From the NCBI GenBank assembly GCA_037447655.1, contig JBBHKE010001406.1:1-64000 (forward strand): a stretch of 64,000 bases of DNA. Reading direction: 5' to 3'. This DNA comes from Zygnema cylindricum. Its lineage: Eukaryota > Streptophyta > Zygnematophyceae > Zygnematales > Zygnemataceae. Below the pieces are notes generated by a model. It was not told the origin of the DNA, made no database searches, and worked only from the letters and a program-made list of their open reading frames with translations. The translations under genes and the position numbers were made by a program. Shown here piece after piece: positions 13,570 through 27,800 of the stretch (its first letter is position 1; every line of letters starts with the position of its first letter).

Positions 13570-16500
13570 CTATAAACCATGTTTGTGACTGAATTTTGTT
13601 TTTGCGCTAACAGCAATAGTGGTGAGAAACTCTTTACATTGTTAACGCCCACAAAAAAAGTTAAAAAAAACCCTAAACCATGTTTCTAACACAAATTTAG
13701 GTTTGCGCTAACAAAGTTATTTATAACAAACATCGTTTATTGTTTGCGGTCACAAAAAGAGGTAAAATAAACTCTGAACCATGTTTGTAACTGAATTTTG
13801 TGTATGCGCTAATAGCAATTGTGGTAACAGACTCTTTACATTGTTAACGCCCACAAAAGGAGTAAAAAAAAACCCTAAACCATGTTTCCAACACAAATTT
13901 GAGTTTGCGCTAACAACATATTTGTAACAACGTCGTTTATTGTACGCGGTCAGAAAAAGATGTAAAATATACTCTGAACCATGTTTTTAACTGATTTTTT
14001 TGTTTGCGCTAACAGCAATAGTGGTAAGAAACTCTTTACATTGTTAACGCTCACAAAAATAGTTAAAAAAAACCCTAAACCAATTTTCTAACACATATCT
14101 TAGTTTGCGCTATTAAAGATATTTGTAACAAACATCGTTTATTGTACGCGGTCACAAAAAGATGTAAAATAAACTCCGAACCATGTTTGTAACTCAAGTT
14201 TGTGTTTGCGCTAACAATAATACTGGTAAAAAACCCTTTATATTGTTAAGGCTGACAAAGAGAGTTAAAAAAACCCTAAACCATGTTTCTAACACAAATT
14301 AAAGTTTACGCTAACAAATTTATTTCTAACAAACATCGTTTATTGTTCAAAGTCACAAAAAGATGTAAAACAAACTCCGAACCATGTTTGTAACTGAATT
14401 TTTTGTTTGCGCTAACAGCAATAGTGGTAAGAAACTCTTTACATTGTTAACGCTCACAAAAATATTAAAAAAACCATAAACCATGTATCTAACACAAATT
14501 TGAACTTGCGTTAGCAAAGATATTTGTAAGAAACATCGTTTATTGTAAGCGGTCACAAAAAGAGGGAAAATAAACTCCGAACCATGTTTGTAACTGAATT
14601 TTGTGTTTGCGCTTACTACAGTAGTGGTAAGAAACTCTTTACATTGTTAACGCTCACAAAAATATAAAAAAAAACCCATAAACCATGTTTCTAATACAAA
14701 TTTGAGTTTGCGCTAACAAAGATATTTGTAAGAAACGGCGTTTATTGTACGCGGTCACAAAAATATGTAAAATAAACTCCGAAACCATGTTTGTAACTCA
14801 AGTTTGTGTTTGCGCTAACAATAATACTGGTAAAAAATCCTTTATATTGTTAAGGCTGACAAAAAGAGTTAAAAAAACCCTAAACCATGTTTCTAACACA
14901 AATTTGAGTTTACGCTAACAAATATATTTCTTACAAACACCGTTTATTGTTCATAGTCACAAAAAGAGGTAAAACAAACTCTGAACCATGTTTGTAACTG
15001 AATTTTTTGTTTGCGCTAACAGCAATAGTGGGAACAAACTCTTTACATTGTTAACGCCCACGAAAATAGTTAAAAAAACCCTAAACCAAGTTTCCAACAC
15101 AAATTTGAGTTTGCAGTCACAAAGTTAATTGTAACAAACATCGTTCATTGTTCGCGGTCACAAAAAGATGTGAAATAAACTCTGAACCATGTTTGTAACT
15201 GAATTTTGTGTTTGCTCTCACAGCAATAGTGGTAAGAAACCCTTTAGATTGTTAACGCTCACAAAAATAGTTAAAAAAAACCCTAAACTATGTTTCTAAC
15301 ACAAATTTGAGTTTGCGCTAACAAAGAAATTTGTGAGAAACATCGTTTATTGTACCAAGTCACAAAAATATAAAGAATAAACTATGAACCATGCTTGTGA
15401 CTGAATTTTGTTTTTGCGCTAACAGCAATAGTGGTAAGAAACTCTTTACATTGTTAACGCCCACCAAAAAAGTTAAAAAAAACCCTAAACCATGTTTCTA
15501 ACACAAATTTGAGTTTGCGCTAAAAAATATATTTGTGAGAAACATCGTTTATTGTACCAAGTCACAAAAATATAAAGAATAAACTATGAACCATGCTTGT
15601 GACTGAATTTTGTTTTTGCGCTAACAGCAATAGTGGTAAGAAACTCTTTATATTGTTAACTCCCACAAAAAAAGTTAAAAAAAACCCTAAACCATGTTTC
15701 TAACACAAATTTAGGTTTGCACTACAAAGTTATTTGTAACAAACATCGTTTATTGTTTACGGTCACAAAATGAGGTAAAATAAACTCTGAACCATGTTTG
15801 TAACTGAATTTTGTGTATGCACTAATAGCAATAGTGGTAACAGACTCTTTACATTGTTAACGCCCACAAAAGGAGTAAAAAAAAACCCTAAACCATGTTT
15901 CCAACACAAATTTGAGTTTGCGCAAACAACATATTTGTAACAAACGTCGTTTATTGTACGCGGTCAGAAAAAGATGTAAAATAAACTCTGAACCATGTTT
16001 TTAACTGATTTTTTTGTTTGCGCAAACAGCAATAGTGGTAAGAAACTCTTTACATTGTTAACGCTCACAAAAATAGTTAAAAAAAACCCTAAACCAATTT
16101 TCTAACACATATCTTAGTTTGCGCTATTAAAGATATTTGTAACAAACATCGTTTATTGTACGCAGTCACAAAAAGATGTAAAATAAACTCCGAACCATGT
16201 TTGTAACTCAAGTTTGTGTTTGCGCTAACAATAATACTGGTAAAAAACCCTTTATATTGTTAAGGCTGACAAAGAGAGTTAAAAAAACCCTAAACCATGT
16301 TTCTAACACAAATTAAAGTTTACGCTAACAAATTTATTTCTAACAAACATCGTTTATTGTTCAAAGTCACAAAAAGATGTAAAACAAACTCCGAACCATG
16401 TTTGTAACTGAATTTTTTGTTTGCGCTAACAAAAATAGTGGTAAGAAACTCTTTACATTGTTAACGCTCACAAAAATATTAAAAAAACCATAAACCATGT

Positions 16501-17515
16501 ATCTAACACAAATTTGAACTTGCGTTAGCAAAGATATTTGTAAGAAACATCGTTTATTGTAAGCGGTCACAAAAAGAGGGAAAATAAACTCCGAACCATG
16601 TTTGTAACTGAATTTTGTGTTTGCGCTTACTACAGTAGTGGTAAGAAACTCTTTACATTGTTAACGCTCACAAAAATATAAAAAAAAACCCATAAACCAT
16701 GTTTCTAATACAAATTTGAGTTTGCGCTAACAAAGATATTTGTAAGAAACGGCGTTTATTGTACGCGGTCACAAAAATATGTAAAATAAACTCCGAAACC
16801 ATGTTTGTAACTCAAATTTGTGTTTGCGCTAACAATAATACTGGTAAAAAATCCTTTATATTGTTAAGGCAGACAAAAAGAGTTAAAAAAACCCTAAACC
16901 ATGTTACTAACACAAATTTGAGTTTACGCTAACAAATATATTTCTTACAAACACCGTTTATTGTTCATAGTCACAAAAAGAGGTAAAACAAACTCTGAAC
17001 CATGTTTGTAACTGAATTTTTTGTTTGCGCTAACAGCAATAGTGGGAACAAACTCTTTACATTGTTAACGCCCACGAAAATAGTTAAAAAAACCCTAAAC
17101 CAAGTTTCCAACACAAATTTGAGTTTGCAGTCACAAAGTTAATTGTAACAAACATCGTTCATTGTTCGCGGTCACAAAAAGATGTGAAATAAACTCTGAA
17201 CCATGTTTGTAACTGAATTTTGTGTTTGCTCTCACAGCAATAGTGGTAAGAAACCCTTTAGATTGTTAACGCTCACAAAAATAGTTAAAAAAAACCCTAA
17301 ACTATGTTTCTAACACAAATTTGAGTTTGCGCTAACAAAGAAATTTGTGAGAAACATCGTTTATTGTACCAAGTCACAAAAATATAAAGAATAAACTATG
17401 AACCATGCTTGTGACTGAATTTTGTTTTTGCGCTAACAGCAATAGTGGTAAGAAACTCTTTACATTGTTAACGCCCACCAAAAAAGTTAAAAAAAACCCT
17501 AAACCATGTTTCTAA
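13570..17515 (+). repeat. ~2.0-kb tandem higher-order repeat, two copies
   Basis: A run of about ten variant dimers at 13570-15500 is repeated at about 15585-17515 with an offset of 2014 bases. An example is the variant ATGTTTTTAACTGATTTT, at 13981 and 15995. The copies differ by scattered substitutions. Confidence 0.8.
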
Positions 17516-17944
17516 CACAAATTTAGGTTTGCACTAACAAAGTTATTTGTCACAAACATCGTTTATTGTTTGCGGTCACAAAAAGAGGTAAAATAAACTC
17601 TGAACCATGTTTGTAACTGAATTTTGTGTATGCACTAATAGTCATAGTGGTAACAGACTCTTTACATTGTTAACGCCCACAAAAGGAGTAAAAAAAAACC
17701 CTAAACCATGTTCCAACACAAATTTGAGTTTGCGCTAACAACATATTTGTAACAAACATCGTTTATTGTACGCGGTAAGAAAAAGAGGTAAAATAAACTC
17801 TGAACCATCTTTGTAACTGAATTTTTTGTTGCGCTTACAGCAATAGTGGTAAGAAACTCTTTACATTGTTAACGCTCAACAAAATAGTTAAAAAAAACCC
17901 TAAACCATATTTTTAACACAAATTTGAGTTTGAGCTAACAAAGA

Positions 17945-20900
17945 TATTTGTAAGAAACATCGTTTATTGTACGCGACCACAAAAAGAGGAAAAATAAGTT
18001 ATGAACCATGTTTGTGACTGAATTTTGTTTTTGCATTAACAGCAATAGAGGTAAGAAACTCTTTACATTGTGAACGCCCACTAAAAAAGTAAAAAAAAAC
18101 CCTAAACCATGTTTCTAACACAAATTTGAGTTTGCGTTAATAAATATATTTGTGAGAAACATCGTTTATTGTACTAAGTCACAAAAATATTTAAAATAGA
18201 CTCCGAACCATGTTTGTAGTTGAATTTTGTGTATGCGCTAATAGCAATAGTGGTAACAGACTCTTAACATTGTTACCGCCCACAAAAGGAGTAAAAAATA
18301 ACCCTAAACCATGTTCCAACACAAATTTGAGTTTGCGCTAACAACATATTTGTAACAAACATCGTTTATTGTACGCGGTAATTGAAAGAGGTAAAATAAA
18401 CTCTGAACCATCTTTGTAACTGAAATTTTTGTTTGCGCTAACAGCAATAGTGGTAAGAAACTCTTTACATTGTTAACGCTCAACAAAATAGTTAAAAAAA
18501 ACCCTAAACCATGTTTCTAACACAAATTTGAGTTTGCGCTAACAACATATTTGTAACAAACATCGTTTATTGTTTGCGGTCAGAAAAAGAGGTAAAATAT
18601 ACTCTGAACCATGTTTTTACTAAATTTTTTGTTTGCACTAACTGCAATAGTGGTAAGAAACTCTTTACATTGTTAACACTCACAAAAATAGTTAAAAAAA
18701 ACCCTAAACCAATTTTCTAACACAAATCTTAGTTTGCGCTAACAAAGTTATTTGTAACAAACATCGTTTATTGTTCAAAGTCACAAAAAGAGGTAAAACA
18801 AACTCTGAACCATGTTTGTAACTGAATTTTTTGTTTGCGTAAACAACAATAGTGGTAAGAAACTCTTTACATTGTTAACGCTTACAAAAATATTAAAAAA
18901 ACCATAAACCATGTTTCTAACACAAATCTTAGTTTGCGCTAACAAAGTTATTTGTAACAAATATCGTTTATTGTACGAGGTCATAAAAAGATGTAAAATA
19001 AACTCTGAACCATGTTTGTAAGTGAATTTTGTGTTTGCGCTAATATGAATAGTGGTATGAAACTCTTTACATTGTTAACGCCCACAAAATAATTGAAAAA
19101 AACCCTAAACCATGTTTGTATCACATATTTGAGTTTGCGCTAACAAAGATATTTGTAAGAAACATCGTTTATTGTAAGCGGTCACAAAAAGAGGGAAAAT
19201 AAACTCCGAACCATGTTTGTAACTGAATTTTGAGTTTGCGCTAACAGCAATAAAGGTAAGAAACTCTATACATTGTTAACACTCACAAAAATAGTTAAAA
19301 AAACCCTAAACCATGTTTTTAACACAAATTTGAGTGTGAGAAACAAAGTTATTTGTAACAAACATCGTTTGTTGTTCGCGGTCACAAAAAGAAGTTAAAT
19401 AAACTCCGAACCATGTGTGTAACTGAATTTTGTGTTTGCTCTCACAGCAATAGTGGTAAGAAACTCTTTATATTGTTAACGCTCACAAAAACATAAAAAA
19501 AAACCATAAACCATGTTTTCAACACAAATTTATTTTTTGCTAACGAAGATATTTGTAACAAACATCATTTATTGTTCGCGGTCACAAAAAGATGTGAAAT
19601 AAACTTTGAACCATGTTTGTAACTGAATTTTGTGTTTGCGCTTACAGCAATAGTGGTAAGAAACTCTTTACATTGTTAATGCACACAAAAATAGCTAAAA
19701 AAACCCTTAATCAAGTTTCAAACACAAATTTGAGTTTGCAGTCACAAAGTTAATTGTAACAAACATCGTTTATTGTTCGCGGTCACAAAAAGAGGTAAAA
19801 TAAACTCAGAACCACGTTTATAACTGAATTTTGTGTTTGCACTAACAGCAATAGTGGGAACAAACTCTTTACATTGTTAACGCCCACGAAAATAGTTAAA
19901 AAAAACCCTAAACTATGTTTCCAACACAAATTTGAGTTTGCGTTAACATCATATTTGTAACAAACATCGTTTATTGTACGCGGTCACAAAAAGATGTAAA
20001 ATCAACTCCGAACCATATTTGTAACTTAATTTTGTGTTTGCTCTAACAGCAATAATGGTAAGAAACTCTTTACATTGTTAACGCTCACAAAAATATTAAA
20101 AACACCATAAACCATGTTTCTAACACAAATTTGACTTTGCACTAGCAAAGATATTTGTAAGAAACATCGTTTATTGTACGCGGTCACAAAAAGATGTAAA
20201 ATAAACTCCAAACCATGTTTTTAACTCAAGTTTGTGTTTGCGCTAACAGCAATAGTGTTCACAAACTCTTAACATTGTTAACGCCCACAAAAGTAGTTAA
20301 AAAAAACCGTAAACCATGTTTCCAACACAAATATGAGTTTGCGCTAACAGCGTTATTTGTAACAAACATAGATTATTGTTCGTTGTCACAAAAAGAGGTA
20401 AAATAAACTCTGAACCATGTTTGTAACTGAATTTTGTGTTTGCGCTTACAGCAATATTGGTTAGAAACTCTTTACATTGTTAACCCTCTCAAAAATAGTT
20501 AAAAAAATCCTAAAATATGTTTCTAACACAAATTTGAGTTTGCGCTAACAAAGATATTTGTAAGAAACATTGTTTATTGTACGTGGTCACTTAAAGATAT
20601 AAAAAAAATCTAAACCAAGTTTGTAACTGAATTTTGTGTTTGCGCTAACAGCAATAGTGGTAAGAAACTCTTTACATTATTAACGCTCACAAAAATAGTT
20701 GAAAAAACCCTTAAACCATGTTTCTAACACAAATTTGAGATTGCGCTAAAAATGTTATTTGTTACAAACATCGTTTATTGTTCGCGGTCACAAAAAGAGG
20801 TAAAATAAACTCTTAACCATGTTAGTAACTAAATTTTGTGTTTGCGCTAACACCAATAGTGGTAAGAAACTCTTTAAATTGTTAACGCTCACAAAAATAG

Positions 20901-21850
20901 TTAAAAAAAACCCTAAACCATGTTTCTAACACAAATTTGAGTTTGCGCTAACAAAGTTATTTGTAACAAACATCGTTTATTGTTTGCGGTCACAAAAAGA
21001 GGTAAAAAAAACTCCGAACCATGTTTGTTACTGAATTTTGTGTTTGTGCTAACAGCAATAGTGGTAACATACTCTTTACATTGTTAACGCCCACAAAAAT
21101 AGTTAAAAAAAACCCTAAACCATGTTTCCAACACAAATTTGAGTTTGGGCTAACAACGTTATTCGTAACAAACATCGTTTATTGTACGCGGTCACAAAAA
21201 GATGTAAACTAAACTCTGAACCATGTTTGTAACTGAATTTTGTGTTTGCTCTAACAACAATAGTGGTAGGAAACTCTTTACATTGTTAACGCTCACAAAA
21301 ATAATTAAAAAAACCATAAACCATGTATCCAACAAAAATTTGAGTTTGCACTAACAAAGATTTTCGTAAGAAACATCGTTTATTTTACGCGGAATAAACT
21401 TCGAACCAAGTTTGTAACTGAATTTTGTGTTTGCGCTAACACCAATAGTGGTAAGAAACTCTTTACATTGTTAACGCTCACAAAAATAGTAAAAAAAAAT
21501 CCCTAAACCATGTTTCTAACACAAATTTGAGTTTGCGCTAACAAAGTTATTTGTAACAAACATTGTTTATTTTTTGCGGTCACAAAAAGAGGTAAAAAAA
21601 ACTTCGAACCATGTTTGTAACTGAATTTTGTGTTTGCACTAACAACAATAGTGGTAAAATACTGTTTACATTGTTAACGCCCACAAAAATAGTTAAAAAA
21701 AACATAAAACATGTTTCTTACACAAATTTGAGTTTGCGCTAACAAAGTTATTTTTAACAATCATCGTTTATTGTTCTCGGTCTCAAAAAGAGATAAAATA
21801 AACTTTGAACCATGTATGTAACTGAATTTTGTGTTTACGCTAACAACAAT
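17945..21850 (+). repeat. Segmental duplication within satellite, copy 2
   Basis: This is the second copy of the 2640-7150 block. It has only one copy of the TTAACCATGTTAGTAACTAA-led segment (near 20813), where copy 1 has three. It has about 600 additional bases around 18.2-18.8 kb. Confidence 0.8.
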
Positions 21851-24823
21851 TGTGGTAAGAAACTCTTTACATTGTTTACGCTCAACAAAATTGTTAAAAG
21901 AAACCCTAAACCATGTTTGTAACACAAATTTGAGTTTGCGCTAACAAAGCTAATGTGAAGAAACATCGTTTATTGTACGCGGGCACAAAAAGATGTAAAA
22001 TAAACTCAGAACCATGTTTGTAACTCAAGTTTGTGTTTGCCCTAAGAATAATAGTGGTAAGAAACACTTTATATTGTTAAAGCCCAAAAAAGTAGTTAAA
22101 AAAACCCTAAACTATGTTTCTAACACGAATTTGAGTTTGCGCTAACAAAGATATTTGTAAAAAACATCGTTTATTGTACGCGGTCACAAAAAGATGTAAA
22201 ATAAACTCTGAACTATGTTTGTAACTAAATTTTGTGTTTGCTCTAACAGCAATAGTGGTTAGAAACTCTTTATATTGTTAACGCTCACAAAAATAGTTAA
22301 AATAAAGCCTAAACCATGTTTGTAACACAAATTTGAGTTTGCGCTAACAAAGTTATTTGTGACAAACATCGTTTATTGTTCGCGGTCACAAAAAGATGTA
22401 AAATAAACTCCGAACCATGTTTGTAACTGAATTTTGTGTTTGCGCTAACAGCAATAGTGGTTAGAAACTCTTTACATTGTTAACGCTCACAAAAATATCA
22501 AAAAAACCATAAACCATGTATCTAACACAAATTTGAATTTGCGCTAACAAAGATATTTGTAAGAAACATGGTTTATTGTACGCGGTCACAAAAAGATGTA
22601 AATATAAACTCCAAACCATGTTTGTAACTCAATTTTGTGTTTGCGATAACAACAATAGTGGTAACAAACTCTTTACTTTGTTAATGCCCACAAAAGAAGT
22701 TAAAAAAAACTCTAAACCATGTTTCCAACACAAATTTGAATTTGCGCTAACAACGTTATTTGTAACAAACATCGTTTATTGTTCGCGGTCACAAAAAGAT
22801 GTAAAATAAACTCTGAACCATGTTTGTAACCGAATTTTGTGTTTGTGCTAACAACAATAGTGGTTAGAAACTCTTTACATTGTTAAAGCTCACAAAAATA
22901 GTTAAAACAACCCTAAACCATGTTTCTAACACAAATTTGAGTTTGCGCTAACAAAGATATTTGTAAGAAACATCGTTTATTGTACGCGGTCACAAAAAGA
23001 TATAAAATAAACTCTGAACCAAGTTTGTAACTGAATTTTGTGTTTGCGCTAAAGCAATAGTGGTAAGAAACTCTTTTTATTATTAACAGAAAAAACCCTT
23101 AAATCATGTTTGTAACACAAATTTGAGTTTGCGCTAAAAAAGTTATTTGTAACAAACATCGTATATTGTTCGCGGTCACAAAAAGAAGTAAAATAAACTC
23201 TTAACCATGTTAGTAACTAAATTTTGTGTTTGCGCTAACACCAATAGTGGTAAGAAACTCTTTATATTGTTAACGCTCACAAAAATAGTTAAAAAAAATC
23301 CCTAAACCATGTTTCAACACAAATTTGAGTTTGCGCTAACAAAGTTATTTGTAACAAACATTGTTTATTTTTTGCGGTCACAAAAAGAGGTAAAAAAAAC
23401 TTCGAACCATGTTTGTAACTGAATTTTGTGTTTGCACTAACAACAATAGTGGTAAAATACTGTTTACATTGTTAACGCCCACAAAAATAGTTAAAAAAAA
23501 CATAAAACATGTTTCTTACACAAATTTGAGTTTGCGCTAACAAAGTTATTTTTAACAATCATCGTTTATTGTTCTCGGTCTCAAAAAGAGATAAAATAAA
23601 CTTTGAACCATGTATGTAACTGAATTTTGTGTTTACGCTAACAACAATTGTGGTAAGAAACTCTTTACATTGTTAACGCTCACAAAAATTGTTAAAAGAA
23701 ACCCTAAACCATGTTTGTAACACAAATTTGAGTTTGCGCTAACAAAGCTATTTGGAAGAAACATCGTTTATTGTACGCGAGCACAAAAAGATGTAAAATA
23801 AACTCAGAACCATGTTTGTAACTCAAGTTTGTGTTTGCCCTAAGAATAATAGTGGTAAGAAACACTTTATATTGTTAAAGCCCAAAAAAGTAGTTAAAAA
23901 AACCCTAAACTATGTTTCTAACACGAATTTGAGTTTGCGCTAACAAAGATATTTGTAAAAAACATCGTTTATTGTACGCGGTCACAAAAAGATGTAAAAT
24001 AAACTCTGAACCATGTTTGTAACTGAATTTTGTGTTTGCTCTAACACCAATAGTTGTAAGAAACTCTTTACATTGTTAACGCTCACAAAAATAGTTAAAA
24101 AAAACCCTAAACCATTTTTCTAACACAAATTTGAGTTTGCGCTAACAAAGTTATTTGTAACAAACATCGTTTATTGTACGCGGTCACAAAAAGATGTAAA
24201 ATAAACTCTGAACCATGTTTTTAACTCAAGTTTGTGTTTGCGCTAACAGCAATAGTGGTTAGGAACTCTTTATATTGTTAACGCTCACAAAAATAGTTAA
24301 AATAAACCCTAAACCATGTTTCTAACACAAATTTGAGTTTGCGCTAATAAAATTTTTTGTAACAAACATCGTTTATTGTTCGCGGTCACAAAAAGAGGTA
24401 AAATAAACTCTGAACCATGTTAGTAACTGAATTTTGTGTTTGTGCTAACACTAATAGTGGTAAGAAACTCTTTACATTGTTAACGCTCACAAAAATAGTT
24501 AAAAAAAACCCTAAACCATTTTTCTAACACAAATTTGAGTTTGCACTAACAAAGTTATTTAAAACAAACATCGTTTATTGTTCGTGGTCACTAAAAGTTG
24601 TAAAATAAACTCCGAACCATGTTTGTAACTGAATTTTGTGTTTGCCCTAACAACAATAGTGGTTAGAAACTCTTTACATTATTAACGCTCACAAAAATAG
24701 TTAAAAAAAACCATAAACCATGTTTCTGACACAAATTTGAGTTTGCGCTAACAAAGTTATTTTTAAGAAACATTGTTTATTGTACGCGATCACAAAAAGA
24801 TATAAAATAAACTCTGAACCATG

Positions 24824-24835
24824 GAAACAATAGAA
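24824..24835. other. Satellite orientation switch (inversion junction)
   Basis: Up to ACTCTGAACCATG (ending 24823) the units read in plus orientation. After a 12-base unmatched segment (GAAACAATAGAA) they read as reverse complement, beginning GTGAGCGTTAACAATG. This is the only orientation change seen in the array, and it falls inside monomer A on both sides. Confidence 0.9.
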
Positions 24836-27800
24836 GTGAGCGTTAACAATGGGAAGAGTTTCTTACCACTATTGTTGATAGCGCAAACACAAACTCGAGT
24901 TACAAACATGGTCCAGAGTTTATTTTTCATCTTTTTGTTACCGCGTACAATAATCGATGTTTCTTACAAATAACTTTGTTAGCGCAAACTCAAATTTGTG
25001 TTAGAAACATGGTTTAGGGTTGTTTTAACTACTTTTTTGGGCTTTAACAATATAAAGTGTTTGTTACCACTATTATTGTTAGGGCAAACACAAACTTGAG
25101 TTACAAACATGGTTCAGAGTTTAATTTACATCTTTTTGTGAACGCGTACAATAATCGATGTTTCTTACAAATATCTTTGTTAGCGCAAACTAAAATTTGT
25201 GTTAGAAACATGGTTTATGGTTTTTTTTAACTATTTTTGTGAGCGTTAACAAGGTAAAGAGTTTCTTACCGCTATTGCTGATAGCGCAAACACAAACTTG
25301 AGTAACAAACATGGTTCGGAGTTTATTTTACATCTTTTTGTGACCGCGTACAATAAACGATGTTTTTTACAGATATCTTTGTTAGCGCAAACTCAAATTC
25401 GTGTTAGAAACATAGTTTAGGGTTTTTTTAACTACTTTTTTGGGCTTTAACAATATAAAGTGTTTCTTACCACTATTGTTGTTAGCGAAAACACAAACTT
25501 GAGTTACAAACATGGTTCTGAGTTTTTTTTACATTTTTTTGTGACTGCGAACAATAAACGATGTTCATTACAAATATATTTGTTAGCACAAACTCAAATT
25601 TGTGTTACAAACATGGTTTAGGGTTATGTTTAACTATTTTTGTGAGCGTTAACAATGTAAAGAGTTTCTTACCACTATTGTTGTTATCAAAAACACAAAC
25701 TTGAGTTACAAACATGGTTCAGAGTTTGTTTTACATTTTTTTGTGACCGCGAACAATAAACGATGTTTTTTACAAATATATTTGTTAGCACAAACTCAAG
25801 TTTGTGTTAGAAACATGGTCTAGGGTTTTTTTTAACTATTTTTGTGAGCGTTAACAATGGAAAGAGTTTCTTACCACTATTGTTGTTAGCGCAAACACAA
25901 ACTTGAGTTACAAATATGGTTCGGAGTATATTTTACATCTTTTTGTGACCACGTACAATAAACGTTGTTTCTTACAAATATCTTTGTTAGCGCAAATATA
26001 AATTTGTGTTAGAAACATGGTTTAGGGTTTTTTTTAACTATTTTTGTGAGCATTAACAATATAAAGGGATTTTTACCACTATTATTGTTAGGGCAAACAC
26101 AAAATTTAGTTACAAACATGGTTCAGAGTTTATTTTATCTCTTTTTGTGACCGCGAACAATAAACGATGTTTCTTACAAATATCTTTGTTAGCACAAACT
26201 CAAATTTGTGTAAAAAACATGGTTTAGGGATTTTTTTAACTATATTTGTGAGCGTGAACAATGTAAAGAGTTTCTTACCACTATTGCTGTTAGCGCAAGC
26301 ACAAAAATCAGTTACATACATGATTTAGAGTTTATTTTATCTCTTTTTGAGACCGAGAACAATAAACGATGTTTGTTACAAATAACTTCGTTAGCGCAAA
26401 CTCAAATTTGTGTTATAAACGTGGTTTATTTTTATTTTTAAGTATTTTTGTGAGCGTTAACAATGTACAGGGTTTCTTACCACTATTGCTTTTAGCGCAA
26501 TCAAAAAATTCAGTAACAAACATGGTTCAAAGTTTATTTTATCTCTTTTTGAGACCGAGAACAATAAACGATGTTTGTTACAAATAACTTTGTTAGTGCA
26601 AACTCAAATTTGTGTTAGAAACATGGTTTATGGTTTTTTTTCAGTATTTTTGTGAGTGTTAACAATGGAAAGAGTTTCTTACCACTATTGCTGATAGCCC
26701 AAACACAAACTTGAGTAACAAACATGGTTCGCAGATTATTTTACATCTTTTTGTGACCGCGTACAATAAATGATGCTTCTTACAAATATATTTGTTAGCG
26801 CAAAGTCAAATTTGTGTTAGAACATGTTTTAGGGTTTTTTTATGTTTTATTTTAACAATTTTTGTGAGCGTTAACAATGTAAAGAGTTTCTTACCACTAT
26901 TGCTGTTAGCGCAAACACAAATTCAGTTACAAACATGGTTCAAAGTTTATTTTACAACTTTTTGTGAATGCGAATAATAAAGGTTGTTTCTTACAAATAC
27001 CTTTGTTAGCGCAAACTCAAATTCGTGTTAGAACATGGTTTAGGGATTTTTTTATGGTTTTTTTTTACTATTTTTGTGAGCGTTAACATTGTAAAGAGTT
27101 TCTTACCACTATTGCTCATAGCGCAAACACACACTTGAGTAACAAACATGGTTCAGAGTTTATTTTACAACTTTTTGTGACCGCGTAAAATAAACGATGT
27201 TTCTTACAAATATCTTTGTTAGCGCAAACTCAAATTTGTGTTAGAAACATGGTTTATGGTTTTTTTAACTATTCTTTTCAGCGTTAACAATGTAAAAAGT
27301 TTTTTACCACAATTGATGTTAGCGCAAACACAAAATTCAGTCACAAACATGGTGTGGATTTTATTTTACATGTCTTTGTGACCGCGTACAATAAACGATG
27401 TTTCTTACAAATATCTTTGTTAGCGCAAACTCAAATTTGTGTTAGAAACCTGGTTTAGGGTTTTTCTTAATGAATTTTTTAACTATTTTTGTGAGCGTTA
27501 ACAATGTTAAGAGTTTCTTACCACTATTGCTGTTAGCGCAAACACAAACTTGAGTTACAAACATGGTTCGGAGTTTATTTTACCTCTTTTTGTGACCATG
27601 TACAATAAACGATGTTTCTTAAAAATATCTTTGTTAGCCCAAAGTCAAATTTGTGTTATAAACATGGTTTAGTATTTTTAATAACTATTTTTGTGAGCGT
27701 TAACAATGTAAAGAGTTTTTTACCACAATTGCTGTTACTGCAAACACAAAATTCAGTTACAAACATAGTTCAAAGTTTATTTTATCTCTTTTTGAGACCG

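Larger units (their letters stand above)
1..24823 (+). repeat. Dimeric ~202-bp satellite array, plus-orientation arm
   Basis: The stretch is a continuous tandem array. The unit is a ~202-bp dimer of two related ~101-bp monomers. Monomer A starts AACCATGTTTGTAACTGAA and ends in AAAAAAACCCT. Monomer B starts AAACCATGTTTCTAACACAA and ends near AAAAAGATGTAAAATAAAC. Both carry the core GTTTGCGCTAAC. The A/B junction contains AAACCCTAAACC, a plant telobox, in most dimers; variants reading CCATAAACC lack it. The array is cut by the left window edge. Reading frames of 60-90 codons occur on both strands as a by-product of the repeat and are not treated as genes. Centromeric or other heterochromatic satellite is a reasonable inference but is not shown by the sequence. 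Confidence 0.97.
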
